Source of the DNA: Sneathiella chinensis
GTDB lineage: Bacteria; Pseudomonadota; Alphaproteobacteria; Sneathiellales; Sneathiellaceae
Reading direction: 5' to 3'
NCBI RefSeq assembly: GCF_012720115.1
Contig: NZ_VNWN01000002.1
Coordinates: 496,001 to 560,000 of the forward strand
DNA length: 64,000 nucleotides
Shown here: in pieces, positions 38,302 to 47,279 of the stretch
Numbering within the stretch: the first letter of the stretch is position 1
Layout of the letters: each line of letters opens with the position of its first letter
Translations under genes and position numbers: made by a program
The notes under the pieces: generated by a model
What the model saw: only the letters and a program-made list of their open reading frames with translations
Database searches by the model: none
Told to the model about the DNA's origin: nothing

Positions 38302-38889
38302 ATGAAGTTTTTTGGTTTTGTCGCTGTTGGTGGGGCCCTTTTGTTCGGTGCGGCCGGTTGTACGCCGGTTGGTATGGTCATCGGCGGTGCGGCGACGGCG
38401 GGTGTTACTGCCGCGCAGGAGCGGTCCATGGGCAACGCGGTGGATGACGCCGGTATCAAGGTCCAGATCCTCAATGACCTGTTGCAGGAAAATGAGAAAT
38501 TGTTCGCGGATGTGTCCACTTCGGTTGTTGAGGGACGGGTTCTGGTAACCGGTGAGGTGCCAACTCATGGCGACCGGGAAAAGGCCTCGGAAATCATCTG
38601 GAAGATCGACGGGGTTCGGCAGGTCCTGAACGAATTGCAGGTCGGGGACCGGGAAACGGTCAGCTCCGTTGCCTCCGATAGCTGGATTTCCACCAAGCTG
38701 AAGGCCCGCCTGCTTCAGGATCTGGATGTGAGGCATATCAACTATTCCATCGATACGGTGAACCAGATCGTTTATCTGTTCGGGATCGCGCAGGACCAGT
38801 CGGAACTGGATCGGGTTTTCCGCCACGCAAAGGATATTTCCGGCGTGCGCAAAATCATCAGTCACGTGGTTTTGAAAGGCAGCCGCTGA
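38302..38889 (+). CDS. BON-domain lipoprotein
   Basis: 195 residues. A signal sequence ends in the lipobox GAAGC with Cys20. Two BON domains follow (about 50-115 and 122-190), with GRVLVTGEVPTHGDREKA and IVYLFGIAQDQSELDRV as their core strands. The layout matches the outer-membrane lipoprotein DolP/YraP, which is also encoded near yraN in E. coli and supports envelope integrity. Confidence 0.9.
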   Translation: MKFFGFVAVGGALLFGAAGCTPVGMVIGGAATAGVTAAQERSMGNAVDDAGIKVQILNDLLQENEKLFADVSTSVVEGRVLVTGEVPTHGDREKASEIIWKIDGVRQVLNELQVGDRETVSSVASDSWISTKLKARLLQDLDVRHINYSIDTVNQIVYLFGIAQDQSELDRVFRHAKDISGVRKIISHVVLKGSR

Positions 38890-38981
38890 ACGGGATATCG
38901 AAACGGTCTTGTAACGTCTGTCTGAAAGGAATAAACCAGATCAGGGTGTTACAGATTTTGACAAGTTGACAGGATAGAAAA

Positions 38982-39935
38982 ATGAGCCTTGCCGTAGCCA
39001 TCCAGATGGACCCGATTGAAAGTGTGGATATCAATGGGGACAGCACATTTGTGCTGGCTCTTGAGGCTCAGGCGCGGGGCCATGCCCTGTTCCATTACGG
39101 GCCGGAAGACCTGTCCTATCTGGACGGACGGATCATTGCCAGTGCGCGTCCCCTGTCCGTCCGTCGCGAACACGGCAACCACCACAGCCTTGGCGCTGAG
39201 GAGCGGATTGATCTGGCCACGATGGATGTGGTTCTGATGCGGCAGGACCCGCCGTTCGACATGTCCTATATCACCGCGACGCATCTGCTGGAGCAGATCC
39301 ATCCGCAGACCTTGGTGGTTAACGATCCGGTCAGTGTCCGCAATGCCCCGGAGAAAATCTTTGCGACCCAGTTTGAAGGCCTGCTGCCGCCCACACTGAT
39401 TTCGTCCAACCTGAAGGAAATCAAGGCGTTTCGCGAGGAATACAAGGATATCATCATCAAGCCGCTTTACGGCAACGGAGGCGCGGGCGTTTTCCACCTG
39501 AAGCCTGAGGATGAAAACCTGACGGTTATCCATGAACTGTTCACCCAGTTTTATCGGGAACCGATGATTGTCCAGAAATACCTGCCGGAAGTCCGTCAGG
39601 GGGACAAGCGGATCATCCTTGTGGACGGGGAACCGGTGGGTGCGATCAACCGTGTGCCGCAGGTGGGCGAAGCCCGCTCCAACATGCATGTGGGCGGGGA
39701 GGCTTTGAAATCCACCCTGACCGCCCGCGAGCAGGAAATCTGCGAAGCGATCGGCCCGGCCCTGAAAGAACAGGGACTGATCTTTGTCGGGATTGATGTG
39801 ATTGGCGATTACCTGACGGAAATCAACGTGACCTCCCCGACCGGACTGCAGGAAATCAACCGCTTCGACGGTGTCAATCTGGAGGCGGTCATCTGGGATT
39901 GTATCGAGGACAAGGTGCACCGTTCCCGTAATTGA
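38982..39935 (+). CDS. gshB: Glutathione synthetase
   Basis: 317 residues of the prokaryotic ATP-grasp type. Characteristic segments are [27 protein letters not shown] and [19 protein letters not shown]. It joins gamma-glutamylcysteine and glycine. The glyoxalase enzymes near the right edge use the product. A short 92-base gap from the BON gene contains no clear terminator. Confidence 0.97.
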   Translation: MSLAVAIQMDPIESVDINGDSTFVLALEAQARGHALFHYGPEDLSYLDGRIIASARPLSVRREHGNHHSLGAEERIDLATMDVVLMRQDPPFDMSYITATHLLEQIHPQTLVVNDPVSVRNAPEKIFATQFEGLLPPTLISSNLKEIKAFREEYKDIIIKPLYGNGGAGVFHLKPEDENLTVIHELFTQFYREPMIVQKYLPEVRQGDKRIILVDGEPVGAINRVPQVGEARSNMHVGGEALKSTLTAREQEICEAIGPALKEQGLIFVGIDVIGDYLTEINVTSPTGLQEINRFDGVNLEAVIWDCIEDKVHRSRN

Positions 39936-40019
39936 TTATTTTTTCATAAAATAGAATTACCGTCATTTTTCTACGTGCTATGATTGTCCGCAAGCAGGGA
40001 ACATCCTTGGGGGGACAGG

Positions 40020-41546
40020 ATGCAGGCGCGTATCGCAACAGTTGCTTTTCAGGGGCTTGAGGTTCGTCAGGTCCATGTTCAGGTATTGATTTCGTCCGGC
40101 TTGCCAGCCTTTACCGTGGTGGGCCTGCCGGACAAGTCCGTCGCGGAAAGCCGCGAAAGGGTGCGGGCCGCGCTGACCTCGCTTGGGCTTGGATTGCCCG
40201 CGAAACGCATTACCGTCAATCTGGCCCCGGCAGACCTTCCCAAGGAAGGCGCCCATTATGACCTGCCAATCGCCGTTGGCCTGCTGACCGCCATGGGGGT
40301 TCTCCCCGCCGAGGAAATGGACGGCTATCTGGTTATTGGGGAACTGTCCCTTGACGGGGCCTGCAACCCGGTGTCTGGCGTCCTGCCCGCCGCGGTGGAG
40401 GCCAATGCGCAGGATATGGGGATCATCTGTCCTGCCGCGTCGGGGCGTGAAGCCGCCTGGGCCGGAAATCTGGAAGTGCTGGCCCCCCGTGATTTGCTGG
40501 GACTGATCAATCATTTCAAGGGATCGCAGGTTCTCTCCCCACCGGAGCGGGGGCAGGTCAGGGATGCCGGCGACTACCTGAAACTGGAGGATATCAAGGG
40601 GCAGGAAAGCGCCAAGCGGGCGCTGGAAGTGGCCGCTGCCGGGGGCCATAACCTGTTGATGAGCGGGCCGCCGGGATCGGGGAAATCCATGCTGGCCGCG
40701 CGCCTTCCGGGCATCCTGCCGCCCCTTGATGTGTCTGAGGCGCTGGAGGTCAGCATGATCGCCAGTGTGGCCGGGGAGTTGAAGGACGGCACCATCAGTA
40801 TGATGCGTCCCTATCGGGACCCCCATCATTCCACATCGGTTGCCGCCATGGTGGGCGGCGGCCGGAATGCAAGGCCGGGCGAGGTGTCGCTGGCCCATCT
40901 TGGGGTGCTGTTTCTGGATGAGCTGCCCGAATTTGGCCGGCAGGTGCTGGAATCTTTACGCCAACCCGTCGAGGTCGGGCGCGCCGTTGTGGCCCGTGCC
41001 AATGCCCATGTGTCATACCCGGCCAGAATGCAGCTCGTGGCGGCCATGAACCCGTGCCGCTGCGGCCATATTGATGATGCGGAGCAAGCCTGTGCACGCG
41101 CCCCGAAATGCGCGGCAGACTATCGCGCCAGAATTTCCGGTCCCATGCTGGACCGTATTGATATTCATATCGACGTTCCGGCGGTGTCGGCCCTTGACCT
41201 GACCTTGCCGGCCCCGCGCGAGACATCGGAAATGGTGGCGGCTCGCGTGGCGCAGGCTCGCCAAATCCAGCGACAGCGATATCAGGACCTGTCCGTTGAG
41301 ACCCCGATCCGCACCAATGCGGAGGCCGAGGGACGACTGTTGGAGGAGGTGGCGGCCCCCGACGCTGCGGGGCGGGAGCTGCTGACGGAGGCGATCAGCC
41401 GGTTGAAACTGTCTGCCCGGGGATATCACCGGGTTCTGAAAGTTGCACGGACCCTTGCCGATCTTGAAGGAGCGGCGGAAATCGGCCATCCCCATATCGC
41501 GGAGGCCCTTGGATATCGCCGCCTGCTGTCAGGTATGGGCACCTGA
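40020..41546 (+). CDS. ComM/YifB family Mg-chelatase-like AAA+ ATPase
   Basis: 508 residues from the ATG at 40020, preceded by GGGGGGACAGG. The N-terminal part has FTVVGLPDKSVAESRERV, the AAA+ core has Walker A GPPGSGKS and Walker B GVLFLDELPEF, and the NPCRCGH segment carries the cysteines typical of this family. ComM helicases help branch migration in natural transformation in some bacteria; here the role is inferred from family only. Confidence 0.93.
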   Translation: MQARIATVAFQGLEVRQVHVQVLISSGLPAFTVVGLPDKSVAESRERVRAALTSLGLGLPAKRITVNLAPADLPKEGAHYDLPIAVGLLTAMGVLPAEEMDGYLVIGELSLDGACNPVSGVLPAAVEANAQDMGIICPAASGREAAWAGNLEVLAPRDLLGLINHFKGSQVLSPPERGQVRDAGDYLKLEDIKGQESAKRALEVAAAGGHNLLMSGPPGSGKSMLAARLPGILPPLDVSEALEVSMIASVAGELKDGTISMMRPYRDPHHSTSVAAMVGGGRNARPGEVSLAHLGVLFLDELPEFGRQVLESLRQPVEVGRAVVARANAHVSYPARMQLVAAMNPCRCGHIDDAEQACARAPKCAADYRARISGPMLDRIDIHIDVPAVSALDLTLPAPRETSEMVAARVAQARQIQRQRYQDLSVETPIRTNAEAEGRLLEEVAAPDAAGRELLTEAISRLKLSARGYHRVLKVARTLADLEGAAEIGHPHIAEALGYRRLLSGMGT

Positions 41547-41553
41547 TCGGGCC

Positions 41554-42315
41554 CTATTTCCGGACGTCCAGTTTTTCCAGATTGCTGCGGGCGGTGTCCC
41601 CGGCGGGGGTATGGGGCGCGTATTCCAGCACTTTCAGCCAGTCCTGCCGGGCCTGATCGTCATTTCCGGCAAGGCGGTGTAAAATGCCCCGCTCCACAAG
41701 GGCATCCACCAGATCGGGCTGCAGCGAGAGGGCCAGTTCCACATCCTCCATGGCGCGGATATTGTCGCCAAGCTGCCGCCATGCAGCGGCCCGGAAGGTC
41801 AGGGCGTCACTCCGCGACGGGTCAAGGCGCAGGGCCAGATCAAAATCGTTGAAGGCGTCCTGATAGTTTTCGGCTTCGGCCAGAATGCGCCCCCGGTCCA
41901 CCAGCAGGTCCGTATTGTCAGGTTCGATTTCAAGGGCTGCTGTGGCCACCGCATTGGCGCGGGGGTAATCCCCGGCCAACAGCCATGTATTGGCGGCCTG
42001 ACTGAGTGTGGGCACAACCAGAGGCGAGCCGCTTTCGCGCATGTCTTGCGCCAGTTTCTCCAGCCGGGGGGCCGCGATATGGTATTTTTTCATGCCGATC
42101 AGGGCAAGGGCGGCACAGTGACGGGCCGGAAATCCGCCGCCCTGATCCCGCCAGCTGAGGGCGGATTCAAAGGCCAGTTCCGGCTGTGTCCGGGTCAGTT
42201 TGATACAGGACTTGTATTCTTCGCCTTCCTCGCGGGCTTCTGCCAGCACGGGGGGCAGAAGCAGAACGGAAAGGGCGAAAGCGGTGAGACCGGCCTTGAG
42301 TTTCATGGAAGTCAT
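41554..42315 (-). CDS. Secreted tetratricopeptide repeat protein
   Basis: 253 residues with an N-terminal signal peptide of about 25 residues ending near LAEA. At least three consecutive TPR units follow (around ANAVATAALEIEPDN, AFNDFDLALRLDPSRSDA, MEDVELALSLQPDLVDAL). Such proteins are periplasmic scaffolds. The 179-base gap upstream, shared with the divergent SIMPL-like gene, is AT-rich and contains no clear promoter. Confidence 0.82.
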   Translation of the reverse strand: MTSMKLKAGLTAFALSVLLLPPVLAEAREEGEEYKSCIKLTRTQPELAFESALSWRDQGGGFPARHCAALALIGMKKYHIAAPRLEKLAQDMRESGSPLVVPTLSQAANTWLLAGDYPRANAVATAALEIEPDNTDLLVDRGRILAEAENYQDAFNDFDLALRLDPSRSDALTFRAAAWRQLGDNIRAMEDVELALSLQPDLVDALVERGILHRLAGNDDQARQDWLKVLEYAPHTPAGDTARSNLEKLDVRK

Positions 42316-42494
42316 GGTGCACTTAATTCGGAATTATCCAACAGGGATCACATGTTTGTCGTCTATAGATGGTTATTTTGTGACATTCGGGAAAAATCCT
42401 GAAATCATAAAAAGAAACATCGGCAGGTAGAATTGCCATAAAACGGTCCAAGTTCATACCTAATTGCAAATTACTTGCATTTGGAGATTCCAAG

Positions 42495-43247
42495 ATGAAA
42501 AAACTGATTGTGACGATTTTTGCGGTTCTGGCGTTTGCTCCGGCGGCCTATGCCGATATGAACGGGCATCCGGGACACGGGCATCCGGGGATGGGCCATC
42601 AGGATCGGGTGGTCCTGAACCTGAAAACCCAGGGGTGGGTGACCACGGAAACGGCGCGGGTTCATGTCAATTTTGACATCACCCAGCAAAAGGAAACCGC
42701 CGCAGAACTGAAGCAGCAGATCATGGCGGCGCTGGACGGACTGGCCGGAAAGGCGCAGTGGTATATTACCTCCAGCAATGAAAACAAGGACCGTACAGGC
42801 CTGACCCGGTGGATGGTCTCCGCCGAGGCCCGGGTGGGTGAGGAACACGTTTCCGGTCTTGCCGACCGGGCGGAAAAGGCAAGCCGTCCCGGCTTCAAGG
42901 TGAATGTGGGCTATGTGGATTTCTCACCCTCGCAGGCGGAATTTGAAGCCTTGCGCGGTGAATTGCGGGAAACCATTTATACCAATGCCGTCATGGAGGC
43001 AGAACGCCTGAACCGGGTCTTCAAGGACCGCACCTACAAGGTGAGCATGGTTGATTTTCTGGAACGTCAGGCCATGCCGGGCGCCCCGGCACCGCGGGTG
43101 ATGCACAGCATGAAAATGGCTGAATCCGATGCGGTCATGTCCAGTGGGGGCAGCGCGTCCAACGGCGCGACTGAACTTGCGGTTTCCCGTCGGGTCAACA
43201 TGTCTGCTACTGTTATCTTGACGGCACAGGACAAGAAAGAAAACTGA
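42495..43247 (+). CDS. Exported protein, SIMPL/DUF541-like, with His-rich N-terminus
   Basis: 250 residues. A signal peptide ends near AYAD, and the mature protein begins with a His/Gly/Pro-rich stretch (six His within about 15 residues) that could bind metal. The rest has the alternating strand/helix pattern of SIMPL proteins (TQGWVTTETARVHVNFDITQQ...). The assignment rests on pattern only. Function unknown. Confidence 0.65.
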   Translation: MKKLIVTIFAVLAFAPAAYADMNGHPGHGHPGMGHQDRVVLNLKTQGWVTTETARVHVNFDITQQKETAAELKQQIMAALDGLAGKAQWYITSSNENKDRTGLTRWMVSAEARVGEEHVSGLADRAEKASRPGFKVNVGYVDFSPSQAEFEALRGELRETIYTNAVMEAERLNRVFKDRTYKVSMVDFLERQAMPGAPAPRVMHSMKMAESDAVMSSGGSASNGATELAVSRRVNMSATVILTAQDKKEN

Positions 43248-43257
43248 AGGTGAATTT

Positions 43258-44124
43258 ATGGATGTGAAGCTGTTGTCTTTTGGGTTCGGGTTTACGGCGG
43301 AGGAAGTGGCCCGCCAGAACCCGGGCTGGAGTGTTCTCGGGACCCGACGTCATGTGCCCGAAGACAGCTCTTCCATCCCGGACAATGTCAGCCTGTTGAC
43401 CTTTGACGGGCTGACACCAATCCCTGATTTTGCGGAGCGGGCGGCAGACATCACCCATATTCTGCTGTCCATCCCACCGACCGATCAGGGGGACCCGGTG
43501 CTGTCCGTCATGGGCGAGCAACTGGCGCGATTGCCTCATCTTCGCTGGGTTGGCTATCTGTCAACAACGGGGGTTTACGGCAATCTGGACGGCGGCTGGG
43601 CCGATGAGGAAACGCCTTATAATCCCAGTGGTGTTCGCGGAAAGCGGCGGGTGGATGCGGAACTGGCCTGGCTTGCTGCCGGTCTGGATCAGGGCCTTCC
43701 GGTTCATGTCTTCAGGCTTCCCGGCATTTATGGGCCGGGCCGCAACCAGCTTGTTTCCCTGCAGCAGGGCAAGGCCCGCCGGGTCGTCAAGGACGGGCAG
43801 GTCTTTTCGCGCATTCATGTGTCGGATCTGGCGTCGATCCTGTCGGCCTCCATGCGCCAGCCGTCGCCGGGGCGGGCCTATAATGTGGCCGATGACCTGC
43901 CGGCCCCGCCGCAGGATGTGGTGTCATACGCCGCAGAATTGCTGGGAATGGACCCGCCGCCGGTCCAGGATTTTGACAGCGCGGACCTGACCCCCATGGC
44001 CAGAAGCTTTTATTCCGACAGCAAACGTATTAGAAATGACAGGATAAAGTCCGAACTTGGGGTTAAACTGGCCTATCCCACCTATCGGGAGGGGCTTGCG
44101 GCCTTGTACCGCAGGGACTTTTGA
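43258..44124 (+). CDS. NAD-dependent epimerase/dehydratase-like protein
   Basis: 288 residues. The N-terminus (LLSFGFGFTAEEVAR) occupies the position of the nucleotide-binding glycine motif, and VGYLSTTGVYG plus VFRLPGIYGPGRN and RIHVSDLASIL match the extended SDR branch that includes YeeZ. The classical Tyr-x3-Lys is not obvious, so catalytic activity is uncertain. It follows the SIMPL-like gene by 10 bases. Confidence 0.85.
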   Translation: MDVKLLSFGFGFTAEEVARQNPGWSVLGTRRHVPEDSSSIPDNVSLLTFDGLTPIPDFAERAADITHILLSIPPTDQGDPVLSVMGEQLARLPHLRWVGYLSTTGVYGNLDGGWADEETPYNPSGVRGKRRVDAELAWLAAGLDQGLPVHVFRLPGIYGPGRNQLVSLQQGKARRVVKDGQVFSRIHVSDLASILSASMRQPSPGRAYNVADDLPAPPQDVVSYAAELLGMDPPPVQDFDSADLTPMARSFYSDSKRIRNDRIKSELGVKLAYPTYREGLAALYRRDF

Positions 44125-44169
44125 CAAACAGGGTTTATAACAGGCTGATCAGTCAACGCAGGAGTTTGA

Positions 44170-44751
44170 ATGCCAAGGGTGAAATGTTTCGATCGGGAAG
44201 AGGCACTGCAAAATGCGATGCAGGCTTTCTGGCTGAAGGGGTTTGAGGCCACTTCGGTTCAGGATCTGGTCGATTGCATGGGGATCAACCGTGGCAGTCT
44301 TTATGATACGTTCGGGGACAAGCGAAACCTGTTTCTGGAAGTGCTGGATCACTACAGCCAGACCTCATTGAAACTGGCGGAGGGGATGCGGGCCGACGGC
44401 AATGCGCGGGAACAGATTTCCGCGTTTCTGCATGGCTTCATGCAGCGGAACCTGGATGATCAGCAAAACCGGGGCTGTCTGGTAACCAATACGGCGATCG
44501 AGCGCAGCCACTATGATGAAGAATGCGCGGTCCGGGTCCGGCGGCACATGGGAACGCTGGAAGCCGCGTTCGAGGCGGCCATCCGGCGCGGCCAGCATGC
44601 CGGGGATATCGTCAGCACGCAGGACGCGGCTGTTCTTGCAGCCTTCCTGATCGGAGTGTTGCAGGGCATTCGGGTGATTGCCAAAGTGAACCCTGATGAA
44701 AACAAGCTGCGCCCCATGGTGGATATGGCGCTTGCATCTCTCGATAACTAA
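44170..44751 (+). CDS. TetR family transcriptional regulator
   Basis: 193 residues. The N-terminal helix-turn-helix (AMQAFWLKGFEATSVQDLVDCMG) is followed by INRGSLYDTFGDKRNLF, the typical TetR/AcrR recognition helix. The C-terminal domain (ALASLDN end) looks like the TetR_C_16/NemR-like group. Cys residues at several positions make redox or electrophile sensing possible. Its regulated gene is probably the small membrane protein 18 bases downstream or the SDR upstream. Confidence 0.92.
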   Translation: MPRVKCFDREEALQNAMQAFWLKGFEATSVQDLVDCMGINRGSLYDTFGDKRNLFLEVLDHYSQTSLKLAEGMRADGNAREQISAFLHGFMQRNLDDQQNRGCLVTNTAIERSHYDEECAVRVRRHMGTLEAAFEAAIRRGQHAGDIVSTQDAAVLAAFLIGVLQGIRVIAKVNPDENKLRPMVDMALASLDN

Positions 44752-44769
44752 CCGGAAGCAGGAGGGGCG

Positions 44770-45054
44770 ATGGAAACCAGTCTGACGTTATGGACATCGC
44801 TGCTGGGGGCAGGCATTTATCTTTGCCTGATTGCAATTCCGTGGGCGGCCCGCAGGGTTCGGGCTTTCCTCATGATTGTTGGCTTCGGGGGCGTGGCTGT
44901 GTTGCTCGGCTTTGATGCCTATGTGGGCTTTTCTCATCAGGATATCGGTCTGGCCCTCAACCTGATGCTGCTGACCCTGACCAAGGCCGTTTTCTTTTTT
45001 GGCCTGAGCTGGCTGGTGGAACGGGTCGTCGGGGCATTCTTTTTTAAAAAATAG
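44770..45054 (+). CDS. Small membrane protein
   Basis: 94 residues with three predicted membrane helices (about 7-25, 30-50 and 62-90) and a C-terminus FFFKK. No family recognised. It starts 18 bases after the TetR gene with a GGAGGGG ribosome site. Its last codons and stop lie inside a 33-base tandem repeat, described separately. Confidence 0.65.
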   Translation: METSLTLWTSLLGAGIYLCLIAIPWAARRVRAFLMIVGFGGVAVLLGFDAYVGFSHQDIGLALNLMLLTLTKAVFFFGLSWLVERVVGAFFFKK

Positions 45055-45113
45055 GACCTGTTCAGGAAACAGGCCCGGCTTTTTCAAAAAATAGGACCTG
45101 TTCAGGAGACAGG
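45041..45113. repeat. 40-bp tandem repeat covering gene end and terminator
   Basis: Two copies, 45041-45073 and 45081-45113, differ at two positions and lie 40 bases apart. Each holds AAAAAATAGG (Lys-Lys-stop in the frame of the small membrane protein) and CCTGTTCAGG(A/G)(A)ACAGG, which folds into a 6-bp hairpin. Confidence 0.85.
45086..45113 (-). terminator. Terminator of the TlpA-like gene
   Basis: Read on the minus strand, the stem CCTGTC/AACAGG (45097-45113) is followed by TCCTATTTTTT. It begins about 10 bases after the TlpA-like stop at 45124. The first repeat copy at 45046-45073 repeats the same hairpin and T-run as a backup. Confidence 0.7.
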
Positions 45114-45123
45114 ACCGCCGCCC

Positions 45124-45705
45124 TCAGCTTGACGGGCTGTCCCCGATATAATGACGGAGCAGGGCTTTCGCATCCTCGGAATCCCATTCCGCCGGTCCGA
45201 CCAGACGGCCGATCTCGTTGCCTTGCCGGTCCACGAGGATACTGGCAGGCAGGCCAAAGACGCCCGCTGCCCGGCCCGATTTTACGGTTTTGTCATTGAG
45301 CGGTTTCAGGTGCTCGATTTTGAGGGCGGTCAGGAATTTCTCGACCTTTTCGATCCCCTGCAGGTCCTGCCCGATGGCCAGAACCTCGAACTGATCCGAC
45401 CCAAGTTCTGCCTGCAAGCGGTCCAGACTGGGCATTTCCTCCCGGCAGGGGGCGCACCATGTGGCCCAGAAATTCAGCAGCAGAACCTTGCCTTGATATT
45501 GTCCGAGAGTGTGGGTATTGCCTGTATTGTCAACGAATTGAAAATCTTTCAGGGGGCGGGGTTCGTCCAGAACGGCGAAATTTTGCATATGGCCGGTGAC
45601 CAGATCCGCGGCCTTTTCAGAGAAAGCTGTTGATGAAAAGCCACCAAACCCTGTAAATGTAAGCAGAATCAGAAGAGAAAACTGTCGAAGCATTCCGGTT
45701 TTCAT
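45124..45705 (-). CDS. TlpA-like thiol:disulfide redoxin
   Basis: 193 residues. An N-terminal signal/anchor runs to about residue 28. The active site is WCAPC (Cys84, Cys87) in NFWATWCAPCREEMPSL, followed by a thioredoxin fold with a cis-Pro at FGLPASILVD. Exported TlpA/ResA-type proteins reduce disulfides in the periplasm, for example in cytochrome c maturation. The partner is unknown. Divergent from argH with 38 bases between starts. Confidence 0.92.
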   Translation of the reverse strand: MKTGMLRQFSLLILLTFTGFGGFSSTAFSEKAADLVTGHMQNFAVLDEPRPLKDFQFVDNTGNTHTLGQYQGKVLLLNFWATWCAPCREEMPSLDRLQAELGSDQFEVLAIGQDLQGIEKVEKFLTALKIEHLKPLNDKTVKSGRAAGVFGLPASILVDRQGNEIGRLVGPAEWDSEDAKALLRHYIGDSPSS

Positions 45706-45743
45706 ATCAAGAATTGTCCAGTTACTGAAGAGAGCCCGAGATT

Positions 45744-47138
45744 ATGAGCGCAAATGAGCTTTGGGGTGGCAGATTTGCCAAAGGTCCCGCCGAAATTATG
45801 GAGCGTATCAATGCCTCCATTGGCTTCGATAAGCGACTTTATGCACAGGATATAGCCGGTTCCATGGCCCATTCAAGCATGTTGATGGAACAGGGTATTA
45901 TAAGCCGGGAAGATGGCCAGAAAATTCAGGAAGGATTGCAGACAATTCTTCGTGAGATCGAGGCCGGAAACTTCAAGACGGACCCCAAACTGGAAGACAT
46001 CCACATGCATGTGGAAGCGCGCCTGCGCGAATTGATCGGCGATCCGGCCGGTCGTCTGCACACGGCCCGCTCCCGCAATGATCAGGTGGCCACCGACATG
46101 CGGCTGTGGGTCCGGGATACCATGGATCATCTGGACGGCGAGCTGGCCGATCTGATTGATGCCCTGTTGTCACAGGCGGATGCCCATGCGGATACGGTCA
46201 TGCCGGGCTTCACCCACCTGCAGGCGGCCCAGCCGGTGACTTTCGGTCATCACATGCTGGCCTATGTGGAAATGTTCGGCCGGGACCGCTCCCGGCTGCG
46301 GGATGCGCGTGCGCGCCTGAATGAAAGCCCGCTTGGTTCTGCCGCGCTGGCAGGGACCTCGTTCCCCATTGACCGGGAAATGACGGCAAAGGCCTTGGGC
46401 TTTGACCGGCCGACAGCCAACTCCCTTGACGGGGTGTCCGATCGGGATTTCGCGCTGGAGTTCCTGTCCTTCGCGTCGATCTGTTCCATGCACCTGTCCC
46501 GTCTGGCCGAGGAAATCGTGATCTGGTCCAGTGCCCAGTTCCGCTTTGTCGAATGTTCCGACAGCTTCTCCACCGGCTCGTCCATCATGCCGCAGAAGAA
46601 AAACCCGGATGCCGCAGAACTGATCCGCGGCAAGGCCGGCCGCAGCGCCGGTGCCTTCAACGCCCTTCTGATGATGATGAAGGGGCTGCCCATGACCTAT
46701 GGCAAGGATATGCAGGAAGACAAGGAGCCGGTTTTCGATGCGGCTGACAACCTGCAGCTTTGTCTGGCGGCCATGAGTGGCATGATGCGGGATATCACGG
46801 TCAATGTGGATGTGCTGAAAGCCGCTTCGGGGGCCGGTTTCTCAACCGCGACGGATTTGGCAGACTGGCTGGTTCGCTCCCTCAACATGCCGTTCCGCAG
46901 CGCCCACCATGTCACGGGCACCCTTGTGAAGATGGCCGAGGAGCGCGGCGTCGGTCTTGAAGACCTGTCGCTTGCGGACATGCAAACCGTTGAGGCCGGG
47001 ATCACCGACGATATCTTCTCGGTTCTCGGGGTGGATAATTCCGTTGCCAGCCGGGTCAGCTATGGCGGGACGTCCCCGGTTCGGGTCCGCGAGCAGATCG
47101 CCCGCTGGAAACAGGCCCTCAAGGACATGGCAAAATGA
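45744..47138 (+). CDS. argH: Argininosuccinate lyase
   Basis: 464 residues of the fumarase/aspartase superfamily with the signature [20 protein letters not shown] and the N-terminal [20 protein letters not shown] region. It forms arginine and fumarate. Its TGA overlaps the ATG of the LptM-like gene (47135-47138), and lysA follows, an order widespread in proteobacteria. Confidence 0.97.
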   Translation: MSANELWGGRFAKGPAEIMERINASIGFDKRLYAQDIAGSMAHSSMLMEQGIISREDGQKIQEGLQTILREIEAGNFKTDPKLEDIHMHVEARLRELIGDPAGRLHTARSRNDQVATDMRLWVRDTMDHLDGELADLIDALLSQADAHADTVMPGFTHLQAAQPVTFGHHMLAYVEMFGRDRSRLRDARARLNESPLGSAALAGTSFPIDREMTAKALGFDRPTANSLDGVSDRDFALEFLSFASICSMHLSRLAEEIVIWSSAQFRFVECSDSFSTGSSIMPQKKNPDAAELIRGKAGRSAGAFNALLMMMKGLPMTYGKDMQEDKEPVFDAADNLQLCLAAMSGMMRDITVNVDVLKAASGAGFSTATDLADWLVRSLNMPFRSAHHVTGTLVKMAEERGVGLEDLSLADMQTVEAGITDDIFSVLGVDNSVASRVSYGGTSPVRVREQIARWKQALKDMAK

Positions 47139-47266
47139 AAAAGATGATCCTTTCCCTTGTCGCGGTCACCCTGCTGGCTGGTGGGGTTGCGGCCTGTGGC
47201 AAGAAATCGGCGCCGGTGTATAAAAAACCTGCCGAGCAGACACAAACAAAGACCAAGTTGCAATAG
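47135..47266 (+). CDS. lptM: Small lipoprotein, LptM-like
   Basis: 43 residues, start ATG overlapping the argH stop. A signal peptide ends in VAAC with Cys21, followed by [10 protein letters not shown], which matches the CG.KGPLY-type motif of LptM (YifL). LptM helps mature the LptD-LptE outer-membrane LPS translocon. The position between argH and lysA is characteristic of this small gene. Symbol assigned by motif and position only. Confidence 0.75.
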   Translation: MKKMILSLVAVTLLAGGVAACGKKSAPVYKKPAEQTQTKTKLQ

Positions 47267-47279
47267 ACAGGACGTCTTC

